48,572 bases of DNA. Origin: Elusimicrobiota bacterium. Its GTDB lineage: Bacteria; Elusimicrobiota; Elusimicrobia; Elusimicrobiales; Elusimicrobiaceae. The notes under the pieces are model-generated. The model was not told the origin of the DNA, searched no databases, and saw only the letters and a list, made by a program, of their open reading frames with translations. Below, piece after piece: positions 1-8,782 of the stretch. How positions within the stretch are numbered: position 1 is the first letter of the stretch; every line of letters begins with the position of its first letter. The position numbers were made by a program, and so were the translations under genes. Location: NCBI GenBank assembly GCA_031262415.1, contig JAISHT010000001.1, forward strand, positions 1-48,572. The letters run 5' to 3'.

Positions 1-1
1 A

Positions 2-913
2 ACGCTAAGCCTAATGCTAGCGGCGGCGGAAAACAATTTTATCACAATAACCGACGAAGAAAGCTACAACGAAGCCGCCGATTTCACAAATACTTACGAG
101 ATAAATATAAACGAACACGGCAAAAGCAGCGTCAGTAAATGCCAAGCTGTTAGGCTGGATAAATCCTGGTTTATAACCGCCGCCCATTGTATTGAGCCTA
201 TATGCGATAAGGTTTGCAGTATGCAAGCCCGCTTGGTAGTTGGCCCTAATTACGAGATGGGTATAACCACAACGCACACTACCGCAACTCCAAAAGTTTT
301 TAAAAACGCCCGAGCCAAAGTAGCCCAAAAAAATGCCGCTTACGATATTGCCCTTTTGTATTTCCCGCCTAAAGATTCCAAATTTATCTTTAAAGACCCG
401 TCTAGAAATATGTGGATATCGGAGAAAACTTTTTTAAACAGAATACCAAACTTTAATGTTTACCACCGCGCGGCAAACGGCACAAATATCCCCCCCATAC
501 TTGCCATTAATTCTAAAACGCATAAAATGCTTAGGCGAAGTATTTCCGTTGTTTCTATTTGGGACGGTAAAAGAGCGGTTTTAAACACAAAAAAACCTGT
601 TTTTTACTCGCCAAAAATGCACTATTTGTATACGGAGAATTTTGGGATACGGCAAGGTATTTCGGGATCAGGCGTTATGACAAATACCGGCGAACTTGTC
701 GCCATAGTTTCCGCAATAGGCAGCTTAGATAAATTTGGTCCAAATGGTAAAGAAACCATACCAATAGCTTTTTTGGCTTCCTTTGACAGATATATTTTAG
801 ATTTTATTAAAGAATATGTCGGGCGGGTAGAATACAAAATGGCGGACGATACTTTTATAAGGAATGTCCCCGCCAAATATAGCAGCCTAGTTGACGGCGT
901 TGATAGAAGTTAA
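2..913 (+). CDS. Trypsin-like serine protease (peptidase S1 family), 5' end probably truncated by the window edge
   Basis: Triad motifs TAAHC, YDIALL and GISGSGV. The frame stays open upstream of the ATG at 14 (T-L-S-L-M-L-A-A-A), resembling the end of a signal peptide. Confidence 0.8.
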   Translation, partial: TLSLMLAAAENNFITITDEESYNEAADFTNTYEININEHGKSSVSKCQAVRLDKSWFITAAHCIEPICDKVCSMQARLVVGPNYEMGITTTHTTATPKVFKNARAKVAQKNAAYDIALLYFPPKDSKFIFKDPSRNMWISEKTFLNRIPNFNVYHRAANGTNIPPILAINSKTHKMLRRSISVVSIWDGKRAVLNTKKPVFYSPKMHYLYTENFGIRQGISGSGVMTNTGELVAIVSAIGSLDKFGPNGKETIPIAFLASFDRYILDFIKEYVGRVEYKMADDTFIRNVPAKYSSLVDGVDRS

Positions 914-966
914 AAAACAATCTTTTAATCTTCGGCCTAATATTTGGCTTAATCTCTAGCCTAATC

Positions 967-2205
967 CTAATCTTCCAGTTTTTTAAGGATAGCCTTAAAA
1001 TTACCGTCGGTAGCGAGGAATTTAATCAGAATATCCTGCGCATTATCTTTGCGGCCAGTTATAAGCGCGCGGCTATAAAGCAGCGGCAATAAATTGGCTT
1101 TACTCTGCGGTATTTTTAAGCGATGTTCTTTCCACTTGCGGCTAATAATCTGATTAACTTTTTTAAAAAGCTCCCCAAAACCTTCGCCTGTAGCGGCGGA
1201 AATAAAAACAGCGTCTTTAAATCTGCGACGCAATGCGGCTAATTTTTGCGGCGTTAAAGAATCAATTTTATTAAACACATCAAGCATACTTATTGGGCTA
1301 GCCTCCAGCTCGTTTATAATACTGTGAACGGTGGTGGAATGCGCTTCAATATCGTCGCTGCTTGCGTCTATAAGATGCAAGATAACATCGGCAAATTTTG
1401 TTTCTTCCAAGGTCGCTCTAAAAGCAGAAACAAGGCTGTGCGGTAATTTTTGGATAAAGCCCACGGTATCAGTAAACAAAATATAAGCGCCGTTTGGTAA
1501 TTTTACACGACGGGTGGTTGGGTCAAGCGTGGCAAAAAGTTTGTCATCTGCATAAGCCGCCTCGTAATTAGTTAAAGCGTTTAAAAGCGTGCTTTTGCCC
1601 GCATTAGTATAGCCGGCTATTGCAACTTGCGGCAGCGGTATTTCGCCTCGTCTAGCGCGGCGGACTTTACGCTCTTTTTGAACGGCCTCTATCTCGCCTT
1701 CTAGTTTGGCGATTTTTTGCCTTATGCGGCGGCGGTCGCATTCTAATTTACGCTCGCCCGGGCCGCGCATACCTATGCCGCCTTTTTGCTGCATCATCGC
1801 CGAGCCTTTGCCGCTTAAGCGGGGCAATAAATAATTTAGCTGAGCAAGTTCTACCTGCAACTCGCCTTCCTTTGTGCGGGCGCGCTGGGCGAAGATATCC
1901 AAAATAAGGCGGGTTCTGTCTATTATTTTACACGGGATAATTTCTTCAAGATTTTTTTGCTGGGCGGGCGTAATCTCGTCGTTAAAAATAACTGCGTCTA
2001 TATCTTCTTCTAAAACCTCTTGGGCAATTTCCTGCGTTTTGCCTTTGCCGATAAAATAAGCGGCGTTGAATTTTTCCACACGGACATTATAAACGCTTAT
2101 AACCTCGCCGCCGGCGGTATTACATAAGCGGACAAGCTCATCAAGCGAAGTATCTTTAGAAAAATCTGTTTTTAATTTTACGCCTACTAAAATTGTTCTT
2201 TCCAT
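967..2205 (-). CDS. hflX: GTPase HflX
   Basis: 412 aa; GGIGMRGPGERKLE and GYTNAGKSTLLNALT motifs typical of HflX; adjacent to miaA. Confidence 0.95.
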   Translation of the reverse strand: MERTILVGVKLKTDFSKDTSLDELVRLCNTAGGEVISVYNVRVEKFNAAYFIGKGKTQEIAQEVLEEDIDAVIFNDEITPAQQKNLEEIIPCKIIDRTRLILDIFAQRARTKEGELQVELAQLNYLLPRLSGKGSAMMQQKGGIGMRGPGERKLECDRRRIRQKIAKLEGEIEAVQKERKVRRARRGEIPLPQVAIAGYTNAGKSTLLNALTNYEAAYADDKLFATLDPTTRRVKLPNGAYILFTDTVGFIQKLPHSLVSAFRATLEETKFADVILHLIDASSDDIEAHSTTVHSIINELEASPISMLDVFNKIDSLTPQKLAALRRRFKDAVFISAATGEGFGELFKKVNQIISRKWKEHRLKIPQSKANLLPLLYSRALITGRKDNAQDILIKFLATDGNFKAILKKLED

Positions 2206-3128
2206 TTAATTATCCTTTTAGCTGCTTCCTCGGCGTTAAAATCTGCGGCATTAAAATCCAAAATAAACATATTAGGGTAGCGTTTAAACCAAGTGCGCTG
2301 ACGCTTTGCGTATTGACGGGTTAGTGTGCTAATTTGATTTATTGCTAGAGGCTTATTTAAGTTGCCTTTAAGATACTCCAAAGCTTCTTTGTAGCCCAAA
2401 CTTTTAAGGCCGGGGGCATCTTCACTGCAACCAAGTTCTAAAGCCGCTTTAGCCTCGCTTGCCATACCGTCAAAAATTAAATTTGTCCGCTCCTCTATGC
2501 GTTTTGAAAGCAACTCTTTATCCCAATTTAAATAAACCATTTTGGCTTTACTTTGCGGTATTTCCGCCTTAAATTTACCGCTTCTTAAAACAGAAGCAGG
2601 CTTGCCGCTTAGACGGTAAATTTCCAAAGCCCGCATAACTCGCTGGATATTGCCAGCGGGTATTTCTTCTGCGCTTTTTGGGTCAATTTTGGCAAGCATT
2701 GCGTGCAAATATTCTTTGCCTTTTTGCTCGGCAATACTTTTAAGCTCTTGCCTCAAAGCGGCGTCGGCTTTTGGCAAATTATCCATGCCGCAAAAATAAC
2801 CTTGCAAATACATACCCGTGCCGCCTGCAAAAATATATTGCCCGCCTTTGGCTTCTAAAGCTTCAGCGGCGGCGGCAAATTGAGATACATCAAAAGTTTT
2901 ATCAATAGGCAAAAAATCAACAAGATGATAGTTAATGCCTTCCACTTTATAATTACCGCCTTGCCAAACGCCCTTTGGAGCGGCGGTGCCAATTGGCAGC
3001 AACTGATAAACCTGCCTAGAATCTGCGGAAATAATATCCGCATTTAGCATTTTTGCCAAAGCCAAAGCAATGGCGGTTTTGCCGCTTGCCGTCGGGCCTG
3101 CAATGATTATGGGGGTATTATCTTTCAT
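2187..3128 (-). CDS. miaA: tRNA dimethylallyltransferase MiaA
   Basis: IIAGPTASGKTAIALALA P-loop, ISADSRQVY and TRQYAKRQRTWFKR motifs. Confidence 0.95.
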   Translation of the reverse strand: MKDNTPIIIAGPTASGKTAIALALAKMLNADIISADSRQVYQLLPIGTAAPKGVWQGGNYKVEGINYHLVDFLPIDKTFDVSQFAAAAEALEAKGGQYIFAGGTGMYLQGYFCGMDNLPKADAALRQELKSIAEQKGKEYLHAMLAKIDPKSAEEIPAGNIQRVMRALEIYRLSGKPASVLRSGKFKAEIPQSKAKMVYLNWDKELLSKRIEERTNLIFDGMASEAKAALELGCSEDAPGLKSLGYKEALEYLKGNLNKPLAINQISTLTRQYAKRQRTWFKRYPNMFILDFNAADFNAEEAAKRIIKWKEQF

Positions 3129-3163
3129 ATATTTTGAGTTTTATATTTTGCGTTTTGCTTAAG

Positions 3164-3195
3164 ACAAAACACCGCTTTAGTCGGCGGTGTTTTGT
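3164..3195. terminator. Perfect 12-bp inverted repeat between the PilZ gene and miaA (terminator-like or regulatory hairpin)
   Basis: ACAAAACACCGC-TTTAGTCG-GCGGTGTTTTGT. No strong T-tract beyond the arms. Confidence 0.5.
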
Positions 3196-3220
3196 ATGTA
3201 AAAATATAGTTTAAAGAACA

Positions 3221-3688
3221 CTATTTAAATAAATTAGGGTCTTTTTGCAGCTTATTGCAAATAGCATGGCTTTTGCAATTAGCTACGCAGACTTCCGGCA
3301 ATTTTAACAATATTCTTGTATTACAATCGTTAAAATCTTCCGCCATGGCCTGTATTTTTGCGCTTGCCTCGGGGGCGATTTTTGTAAACTCTATGCCGAT
3401 AGTATAAACAGGCCCTTTTTGACGCACCCAAGAGGTTTTTGCTACAACGGTAAATTTACCGATGCTTGGCAGCTCCATATTAATTTGCATATTGCCTGAA
3501 ATTGGCGCCTGCAAAAAAGATACTATACGCATACCTGATGCGGATAAATCCGCCAAAACAGCGGCAACAGCGTTTTTAACGCCTGTTTTTTCGTCTTCAT
3601 AAACCAAATCTATAGGCTCAACAATATTGCTGATAACAGGAACCCTCGGGTGCCTTCTGCGTTCTGTAAAATCTTTTTCTTTTGTCAT
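3221..3688 (-). CDS. PilZ-domain protein with C-terminal Cys-rich tail
   Basis: RRRHPRVPV, DLSASGMRI and YTIGIEF pattern of PilZ; C-terminal ...CNTRILLKLPEVCVANCKSHAICNKL. Confidence 0.8.
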   Translation of the reverse strand: MTKEKDFTERRRHPRVPVISNIVEPIDLVYEDEKTGVKNAVAAVLADLSASGMRIVSFLQAPISGNMQINMELPSIGKFTVVAKTSWVRQKGPVYTIGIEFTKIAPEASAKIQAMAEDFNDCNTRILLKLPEVCVANCKSHAICNKLQKDPNLFK

Positions 3689-3696
3689 AAAATCCT

Positions 3697-4920
3697 CTAT
3701 GCCAGTAAAATTGTTTCTTTTGTTTCTTTAATTTTTAAATCTACTACATCGCCGGGGTTATATTTTGTTTTAGTCCTAACCCAAAAATTAGTAAGCGTGC
3801 GTCCGTTTGTCGGCGTTTCCATTAAGACTTTCTGCACGGTGCCAAGTTGAGCCTCGTACGCTGCTTTAGAGCTTAGCCTTACTTTATTTAACAAAATATC
3901 AAGCCGTTTTTCTACTATTTCTTCAGGTATCAGCGGCAAAGCGGCCGCAGGCGTGCCTTGCCTAGGGGAAAATTTAAAACAATAAGCCCCGTTAAATTCA
4001 ACTTCGTCAAAAAGAGAAAGCGTATCCTTGAAATCTTCCTCCGTCTCCGTTGGGTAGCCAACAATTATATCGGTGCTTAAGCAAATGCCCGCCGCTTTTA
4101 ACAAAGCGGCTTTTTGCAAAAATTCACTACGGCTATAAAGGCGTTTCATATCCTTAAGCACTTTTGTGCTGCCGCTTTGAACAGGCAGGTGCATATGTTT
4201 TGAAATTTTATCAGACGAGGCGGCAACTTGCGCAAATTCCTCGTCAATAAAAATTGGGTGCGGGCTCATAAAACGCACACGCTCAAGGCCGGGCAAATTA
4301 GTAATATCTTTTAGGAGTTTGGCAAAGTTTTTGCCTTTGTAGTTATAAGCGTTAACCGTTTGCCCAAGCAGCATTATTTCCTTTGCGCCTTGAGCTACTT
4401 TACGCTCGGTTTCTTTTAAAATAACTTCGGGAGATATTGAAGCCGCCTCCCCCCGCACATAAGGCACAATGCAATAAGAGCATTTACAGCTACAGCCCCG
4501 CATTATATTAACAAGGCCAACTAGCTGAGCAGAAGGTATACCCGCCGCCACATTTTTATTTTTAAAAAGGCCAGAAGTTTCCAAAATATCAGAGAAGGAA
4601 TCTATATTTTTAGCCCCGGCAATAATATCTGCCTGCGGGAATTTACGCCTTAAAGCTTTGCCAAGGCGCTGGGCAGCGCAACCGGCAAAAATCACTATAC
4701 GCCCCTTTTTTTCGGCCTTCCACTTGGCAAGCCGCCCCAAATAGGAAAGAGCCTTATGCTCGGCGTGGTCCCGTATTGTGCAAGTATTAACAACAACTAT
4801 ATCGGCTTCTTTTAGCGAGTCGCAAGGAGAGCAACCTCTGGCTGCCAGTTGTAGCATCATTTCATCAGAGTCTGCAATATTCATTTGGCAGCCGAAGGTT
4901 TGTATATAAACTTTTTTCAA
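3697..4920 (-). CDS. miaB: tRNA-2-methylthio-N6-dimethylallyladenosine synthase MiaB
   Basis: N-terminal FGCQMNIADSD, radical-SAM CxxxCxxC (GCSCKCSYCIVPYVRG), C-terminal TRAM-like region. Confidence 0.93.
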   Translation of the reverse strand: MKKVYIQTFGCQMNIADSDEMMLQLAARGCSPCDSLKEADIVVVNTCTIRDHAEHKALSYLGRLAKWKAEKKGRIVIFAGCAAQRLGKALRRKFPQADIIAGAKNIDSFSDILETSGLFKNKNVAAGIPSAQLVGLVNIMRGCSCKCSYCIVPYVRGEAASISPEVILKETERKVAQGAKEIMLLGQTVNAYNYKGKNFAKLLKDITNLPGLERVRFMSPHPIFIDEEFAQVAASSDKISKHMHLPVQSGSTKVLKDMKRLYSRSEFLQKAALLKAAGICLSTDIIVGYPTETEEDFKDTLSLFDEVEFNGAYCFKFSPRQGTPAAALPLIPEEIVEKRLDILLNKVRLSSKAAYEAQLGTVQKVLMETPTNGRTLTNFWVRTKTKYNPGDVVDLKIKETKETILLA

Positions 4921-4929
4921 GCGGGATTC

Positions 4930-5313
4930 CTAGAAAGAAACTTTAAACTTACGCTTTGGGGTTTTGACTTCTTCTCCGTCAATTAAGGCTAAGGCTTCAA
5001 CTATATGAACGCCTTCCTCAAAATTCCACCAATCATACCACCAATAGCCGTTTGCGGGGCGGCAATCCTGCCACGGGCCACCGTTGACGGATATTTTTAT
5101 TCCATCAATATTACCTATAGCCCCAACTCTAAAGCTATAATGCCCGCAGGATATAGTATCGTCGTGCAATGGATAATCTATGCAAACATTTTTCTTTGCC
5201 GCAGCTACTTTAGGCTGAGTATTTTTTTTAACAACTGCCCCTTTTTCTGTTTTCTTAGTCGTTTTTTTAGCTTTTGTTGTTTTAGTTTCTTTTTTTATTT
5301 TCTTTACTGCCAT
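4930..5313 (-). CDS. Hypothetical protein: Lys/Thr/Ala-rich N-terminal tail plus small Ig-like domain
   Basis: 127 aa; N-terminus MAVKKIKKETKTTKAKKTTKKTEKG; C-terminal part resembles Ig-like folds (ISVNGGPWQDC...YWWYDWWNFEEGVHIVEALALIDGEEV). Confidence 0.65.
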   Translation of the reverse strand: MAVKKIKKETKTTKAKKTTKKTEKGAVVKKNTQPKVAAAKKNVCIDYPLHDDTISCGHYSFRVGAIGNIDGIKISVNGGPWQDCRPANGYWWYDWWNFEEGVHIVEALALIDGEEVKTPKRKFKVSF

Positions 5314-5333
5314 ATAATATCCCCCATATCGCT

Positions 5334-6980
5334 TTAGGAAAGTAATTTTTCCAAAGCGTCCTCAACAGGTTGTTTTACGTGTATTTTTATTACTCTACGG
5401 CCCTTTTCTTCTAAGGCTTTAAAATCCGCAAGAGCTTGCGCATTGACCAGCCCAGCAAAGCTATAAGCCTGCCCCGGTATTTTAACATCTTCCTTTGGGT
5501 CTGCAGATATTATCAGAAAAATACCATTATTGCCGTCGCCTTTATGCAGTTGACCTGTGGAATGCAGATAGCGCGGGCCATAACCAAAAAGCACCGCATG
5601 CTTAGAAGCCGTAAGTATTGTATCCTTTATTTTAGCAAAAATGTTATCAGTCTTGTCAGTGGCGTTTAAATATGCCAAGACGGCGACATAATCTTTGCCT
5701 TGCGGAAGTTTTTCAATATCTTTAAGCAGCGAGGGCAAATTAACTTTCCCCTCAAGATTTTTTGATACCAAAATCGCCGCTTCTGTTAGCGGGGATTTTT
5801 TGCCAGCCTCTAAGTCGGCAAGTAAGGCTTTGGCTATTGTTTTTGCCGCCTGCACATTTGGCTGGTCAAATGGGTCTATTTGCATAATTGCGCCACTAGC
5901 CGCAGTGGCAATTTCCCAAAACAAAAATTGCGCGCCAATATCATATAAATCCTTCATAAAAAACTGCGCAAATGGCTGAGCGGAGGCTTGCAAAGTTTCA
6001 GTTAACTCTACAATATCATTATCTTCCTGCCCTTCAAGCGTTATGGCTACAAAAATTCTATCCTGCCCGTAGGCAAAATTCTTATGGGCCGCTTCTGTGG
6101 CAACGGGCACCACGCCTTTGCCCTCTTTGCCTGTAGACTCGGCCACAAGCTGCTCAATCCATAAGCCAAAATTACTTATATTTTTTGACATAACAAGCGT
6201 AAGTTTATCCTGCCCGCCAATATATGCCTTACCCATAAGCGCGCCAAGAGATAAGGCGGAATTATCAAGCTCATTTTTAAAATTATCGCCTTCCTCTTTT
6301 GCGGCTTTAAGCAATTTTTCAATATCTATACCGCAAAGGGCGGCCGGCACCAAACCAAAAAATGACAAAGCCGAAAACCTGCCCCCAATATCGGCTTTAT
6401 TTAAAAATATTTTCCTAAAACCTTTTTCTTTAGCCAAGGCTTCAAGGCCGGTAGAAGGGTCAGTTATAGCAATAAAGTTTTTGCCCGGCTCAGTTGCGCC
6501 GGCTTTAGCGACTTCGTCGTAGAAATAAGCGAATTGAGAAGCCGGCTCTACCGTGGAGCCTGATTTGCTTGCAAAAATAAACAAGGTTTTTAAAGGGTCA
6601 ATTTGCTTGCGTACTTTACTAACCCAATCGGGATTAGTGCTATCTAAAACCAGCAGCTCGGGCCAGCCAAATTGCCTGCCAAAGAGCGTGCGCAAAACTT
6701 CCGGCGCTAAGCTACTGCCGCCCATACCCATAAGGACGATATGGTCAAAAAGTTTTTTGGCTTCATCGGCAAAATTTTTAACTTCGGGGATTTTAGTGAA
6801 AGCCCAATCGTAAACCTCGGTCCAGCCAAGGGAATTATTGATAATATCCGTATGCTCTTTTTCGCTCTTCCACAAAGTTGCGTCGTGTTTATAGAGCCTT
6901 TGCGTGAAATCAACGGAATTTAATTGCGCCAGTCCCCTTTGAATAATATCTTTTGCGGCTTCGTTATAATAAGCTTTCAT
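5334..6980 (-). CDS. pgi: Glucose-6-phosphate isomerase
   Basis: 548 aa; VLMGMGGSSLAPEVLR, FASKSGSTVEP and FGYGPRYLHSTGQLHKGD motifs, typical of the PGI domain also found in transaldolase/PGI fusions. Confidence 0.9.
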   Translation of the reverse strand: MKAYYNEAAKDIIQRGLAQLNSVDFTQRLYKHDATLWKSEKEHTDIINNSLGWTEVYDWAFTKIPEVKNFADEAKKLFDHIVLMGMGGSSLAPEVLRTLFGRQFGWPELLVLDSTNPDWVSKVRKQIDPLKTLFIFASKSGSTVEPASQFAYFYDEVAKAGATEPGKNFIAITDPSTGLEALAKEKGFRKIFLNKADIGGRFSALSFFGLVPAALCGIDIEKLLKAAKEEGDNFKNELDNSALSLGALMGKAYIGGQDKLTLVMSKNISNFGLWIEQLVAESTGKEGKGVVPVATEAAHKNFAYGQDRIFVAITLEGQEDNDIVELTETLQASAQPFAQFFMKDLYDIGAQFLFWEIATAASGAIMQIDPFDQPNVQAAKTIAKALLADLEAGKKSPLTEAAILVSKNLEGKVNLPSLLKDIEKLPQGKDYVAVLAYLNATDKTDNIFAKIKDTILTASKHAVLFGYGPRYLHSTGQLHKGDGNNGIFLIISADPKEDVKIPGQAYSFAGLVNAQALADFKALEEKGRRVIKIHVKQPVEDALEKLLS

Positions 6981-6993
6981 ATTTCTCCCTTTT

Positions 6994-7446
6994 TTATTTA
7001 AAATTCTCGGCCTCTATGGCTAAAACTTTATTTAATCTTCTTAAATGCCGCTCTTCATTGCTAAATTTTGCGTTTAAAAAAGCCTCAACAAGCTGCGGGG
7101 CAAGTTTAGCGTCAACCACACGGCTGCCTAAGCAGAGCACATTCATATCGTCGTGCTCAACGCCTTGGGCTGCGCTGTAGAGATCGTGCGCTATGGCGGC
7201 TCGTATACCTTTAAATTTATTTGCCGCTATTGAAGCGCCTATGCCGCTGCCGCAAAGCACTATGCCACGATCGGCTTGTTTGGTTTCAACCGCTTTTGCG
7301 ACTTTGGCCGCATAGTCGGGATAGTCAACGCTGTCTGCGCTGTCTGTGCCAAAGTTTATGGCCTCATGGCCCATATCTCTAACGGTTTTTATTACTAAAT
7401 CTTTAAGCGGAAAACCCGCATGGTCGCAACCTATTGCTACTTTCAT
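6994..7446 (-). CDS. rpiB: Ribose-5-phosphate isomerase B
   Basis: 150 aa; [41 protein letters not shown]. Confidence 0.93.
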   Translation of the reverse strand: MKVAIGCDHAGFPLKDLVIKTVRDMGHEAINFGTDSADSVDYPDYAAKVAKAVETKQADRGIVLCGSGIGASIAANKFKGIRAAIAHDLYSAAQGVEHDDMNVLCLGSRVVDAKLAPQLVEAFLNAKFSNEERHLRRLNKVLAIEAENFK

Positions 7447-7448
7447 AA

Positions 7449-8006
7449 TTAAAGCTCCTTTTCAACAAGTTCGCAAAGCGTATGCCCAAGGAAGATATGT
7501 CCTTCCTGCACGCGCGGCGTATTATTTGTTTTTACTACTAAGGGCAAATCAACAATATCTTTGATAGTGCCGCCGTCTTTACCCAAAAATGCGGCGGTAT
7601 AGCAACCCATTTTTTTGGCTACCTCCATAGCTTTATACACATTTGGGCTTTTGCCTGAGGTGGAAATACCTATAACAATATCGCCCTCCTTTGCAAAACC
7701 TTCTACTTGACGGGAAAATGTCATATCATAACCATAATCATTGCCAATTGCTGTAATGGTGGAGGTATTTGTATTTAAAGCAAGAGCGGGATACGAGCGT
7801 CTTTCTTTTTTATATCTGCCTACAAACTCCGCCGCTATGTGCTGAGCGTCGCCTGCGCTGCCGCCATTGCCCATAAGAATAACCTTGCCGCCGTCTTTTA
7901 AAGATTTAACAATTTTGCCTGCTAATTCTTCCAACTGTGGGCCCAAGTTACCCCCTATCCAAGTGATTACTTCAACAAGTTCTTTTGCTTCGTCTGTTAT
8001 AAACAT
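7449..8006 (-). CDS. gmhA: Phosphoheptose isomerase (SIS domain, GmhA-like)
   Basis: [53 protein letters not shown]. Confidence 0.88.
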   Translation of the reverse strand: MFITDEAKELVEVITWIGGNLGPQLEELAGKIVKSLKDGGKVILMGNGGSAGDAQHIAAEFVGRYKKERRSYPALALNTNTSTITAIGNDYGYDMTFSRQVEGFAKEGDIVIGISTSGKSPNVYKAMEVAKKMGCYTAAFLGKDGGTIKDIVDLPLVVKTNNTPRVQEGHIFLGHTLCELVEKEL

Positions 8007-8032
8007 AATTCTTCTCCTTTTTTTCGTCTTTG

Positions 8033-8782
8033 CTATATTTCTTCAATTGTGTTTTTTAAGACCCAACCGCTACCTTGAGCTTGAGAGTTTACTTCAACCT
8101 GAGCCCAGTCGCCTTTACTATCAATTATACTAACCAAATGCGCTCTAGGCACATTAAGGCTTACAACAAAACTATCGCCCGGGCCGCTGCGTACTTCCGC
8201 GCGGGGCGCAACAACAACCGCCAAACGCTTACTTTCTGACGGCAACCTAAGCAAATGCCAGCCGCCAAAAAATACTGTTAAAATAGCCGCTATTATTAAA
8301 AGTTTCTTGCCTAAAACTTTTCTATCGCTTAAAACAAAAAACATTAAAGCAAAAGCAAAAAGCCACAAGCCCGCCCACATTAAACCTTTAAGCTCGCCAA
8401 GCGAGAAAAAGTGATAAAGATTAAACGCCGTAGCTGGCACGCCTTCTGGCGTCAGCCGCTGGCCGGTATCAGCAAGAGCAAAAGCTAAATTGCCACGAAT
8501 ATCTTTATCTCTAGGCAGCAATTTAAAAGCCCTATAATAATTGATAATAGCTTTATCCGGGTCGCCCGCTTTAAAGTAGCTGTTAGCTAAATTATAGTAT
8601 AGATATGGGTTTGAAGTATCGCCTGCGGCTATTTGATTTTCATAAAGCTCGGCCGCTGTTATATAAGAGCCATTATCATAACTGCTTTGAGCGTCTGCAG
8701 TTTTTGGCTGCTGGGCAACTGCCTTAGGCGGCAAGGCAAAAAGCAAGCTAAAAAATAGTATTAACGGAGCAAGGTTCTTCAT
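8033..8782 (-). CDS. batE: BatE-like protein: TPR, transmembrane segments and C-terminal SH3-like domain
   Basis: TPR (YNLANSYFKAGDPDKAIINYYRAFKL) and SH3-like VRSGPGDSFVV; position at the end of the Bat operon. Confidence 0.8.
   Translation of the reverse strand: MKNLAPLILFFSLLFALPPKAVAQQPKTADAQSSYDNGSYITAAELYENQIAAGDTSNPYLYYNLANSYFKAGDPDKAIINYYRAFKLLPRDKDIRGNLAFALADTGQRLTPEGVPATAFNLYHFFSLGELKGLMWAGLWLFAFALMFFVLSDRKVLGKKLLIIAAILTVFFGGWHLLRLPSESKRLAVVVAPRAEVRSGPGDSFVVSLNVPRAHLVSIIDSKGDWAQVEVNSQAQGSGWVLKNTIEEI

Noticed and set aside
5436-6913. Several plus-strand ORFs antisense to pgi
   Set aside because: No recognisable domains or ribosome-binding context; explained by codon bias of the strongly supported pgi gene.
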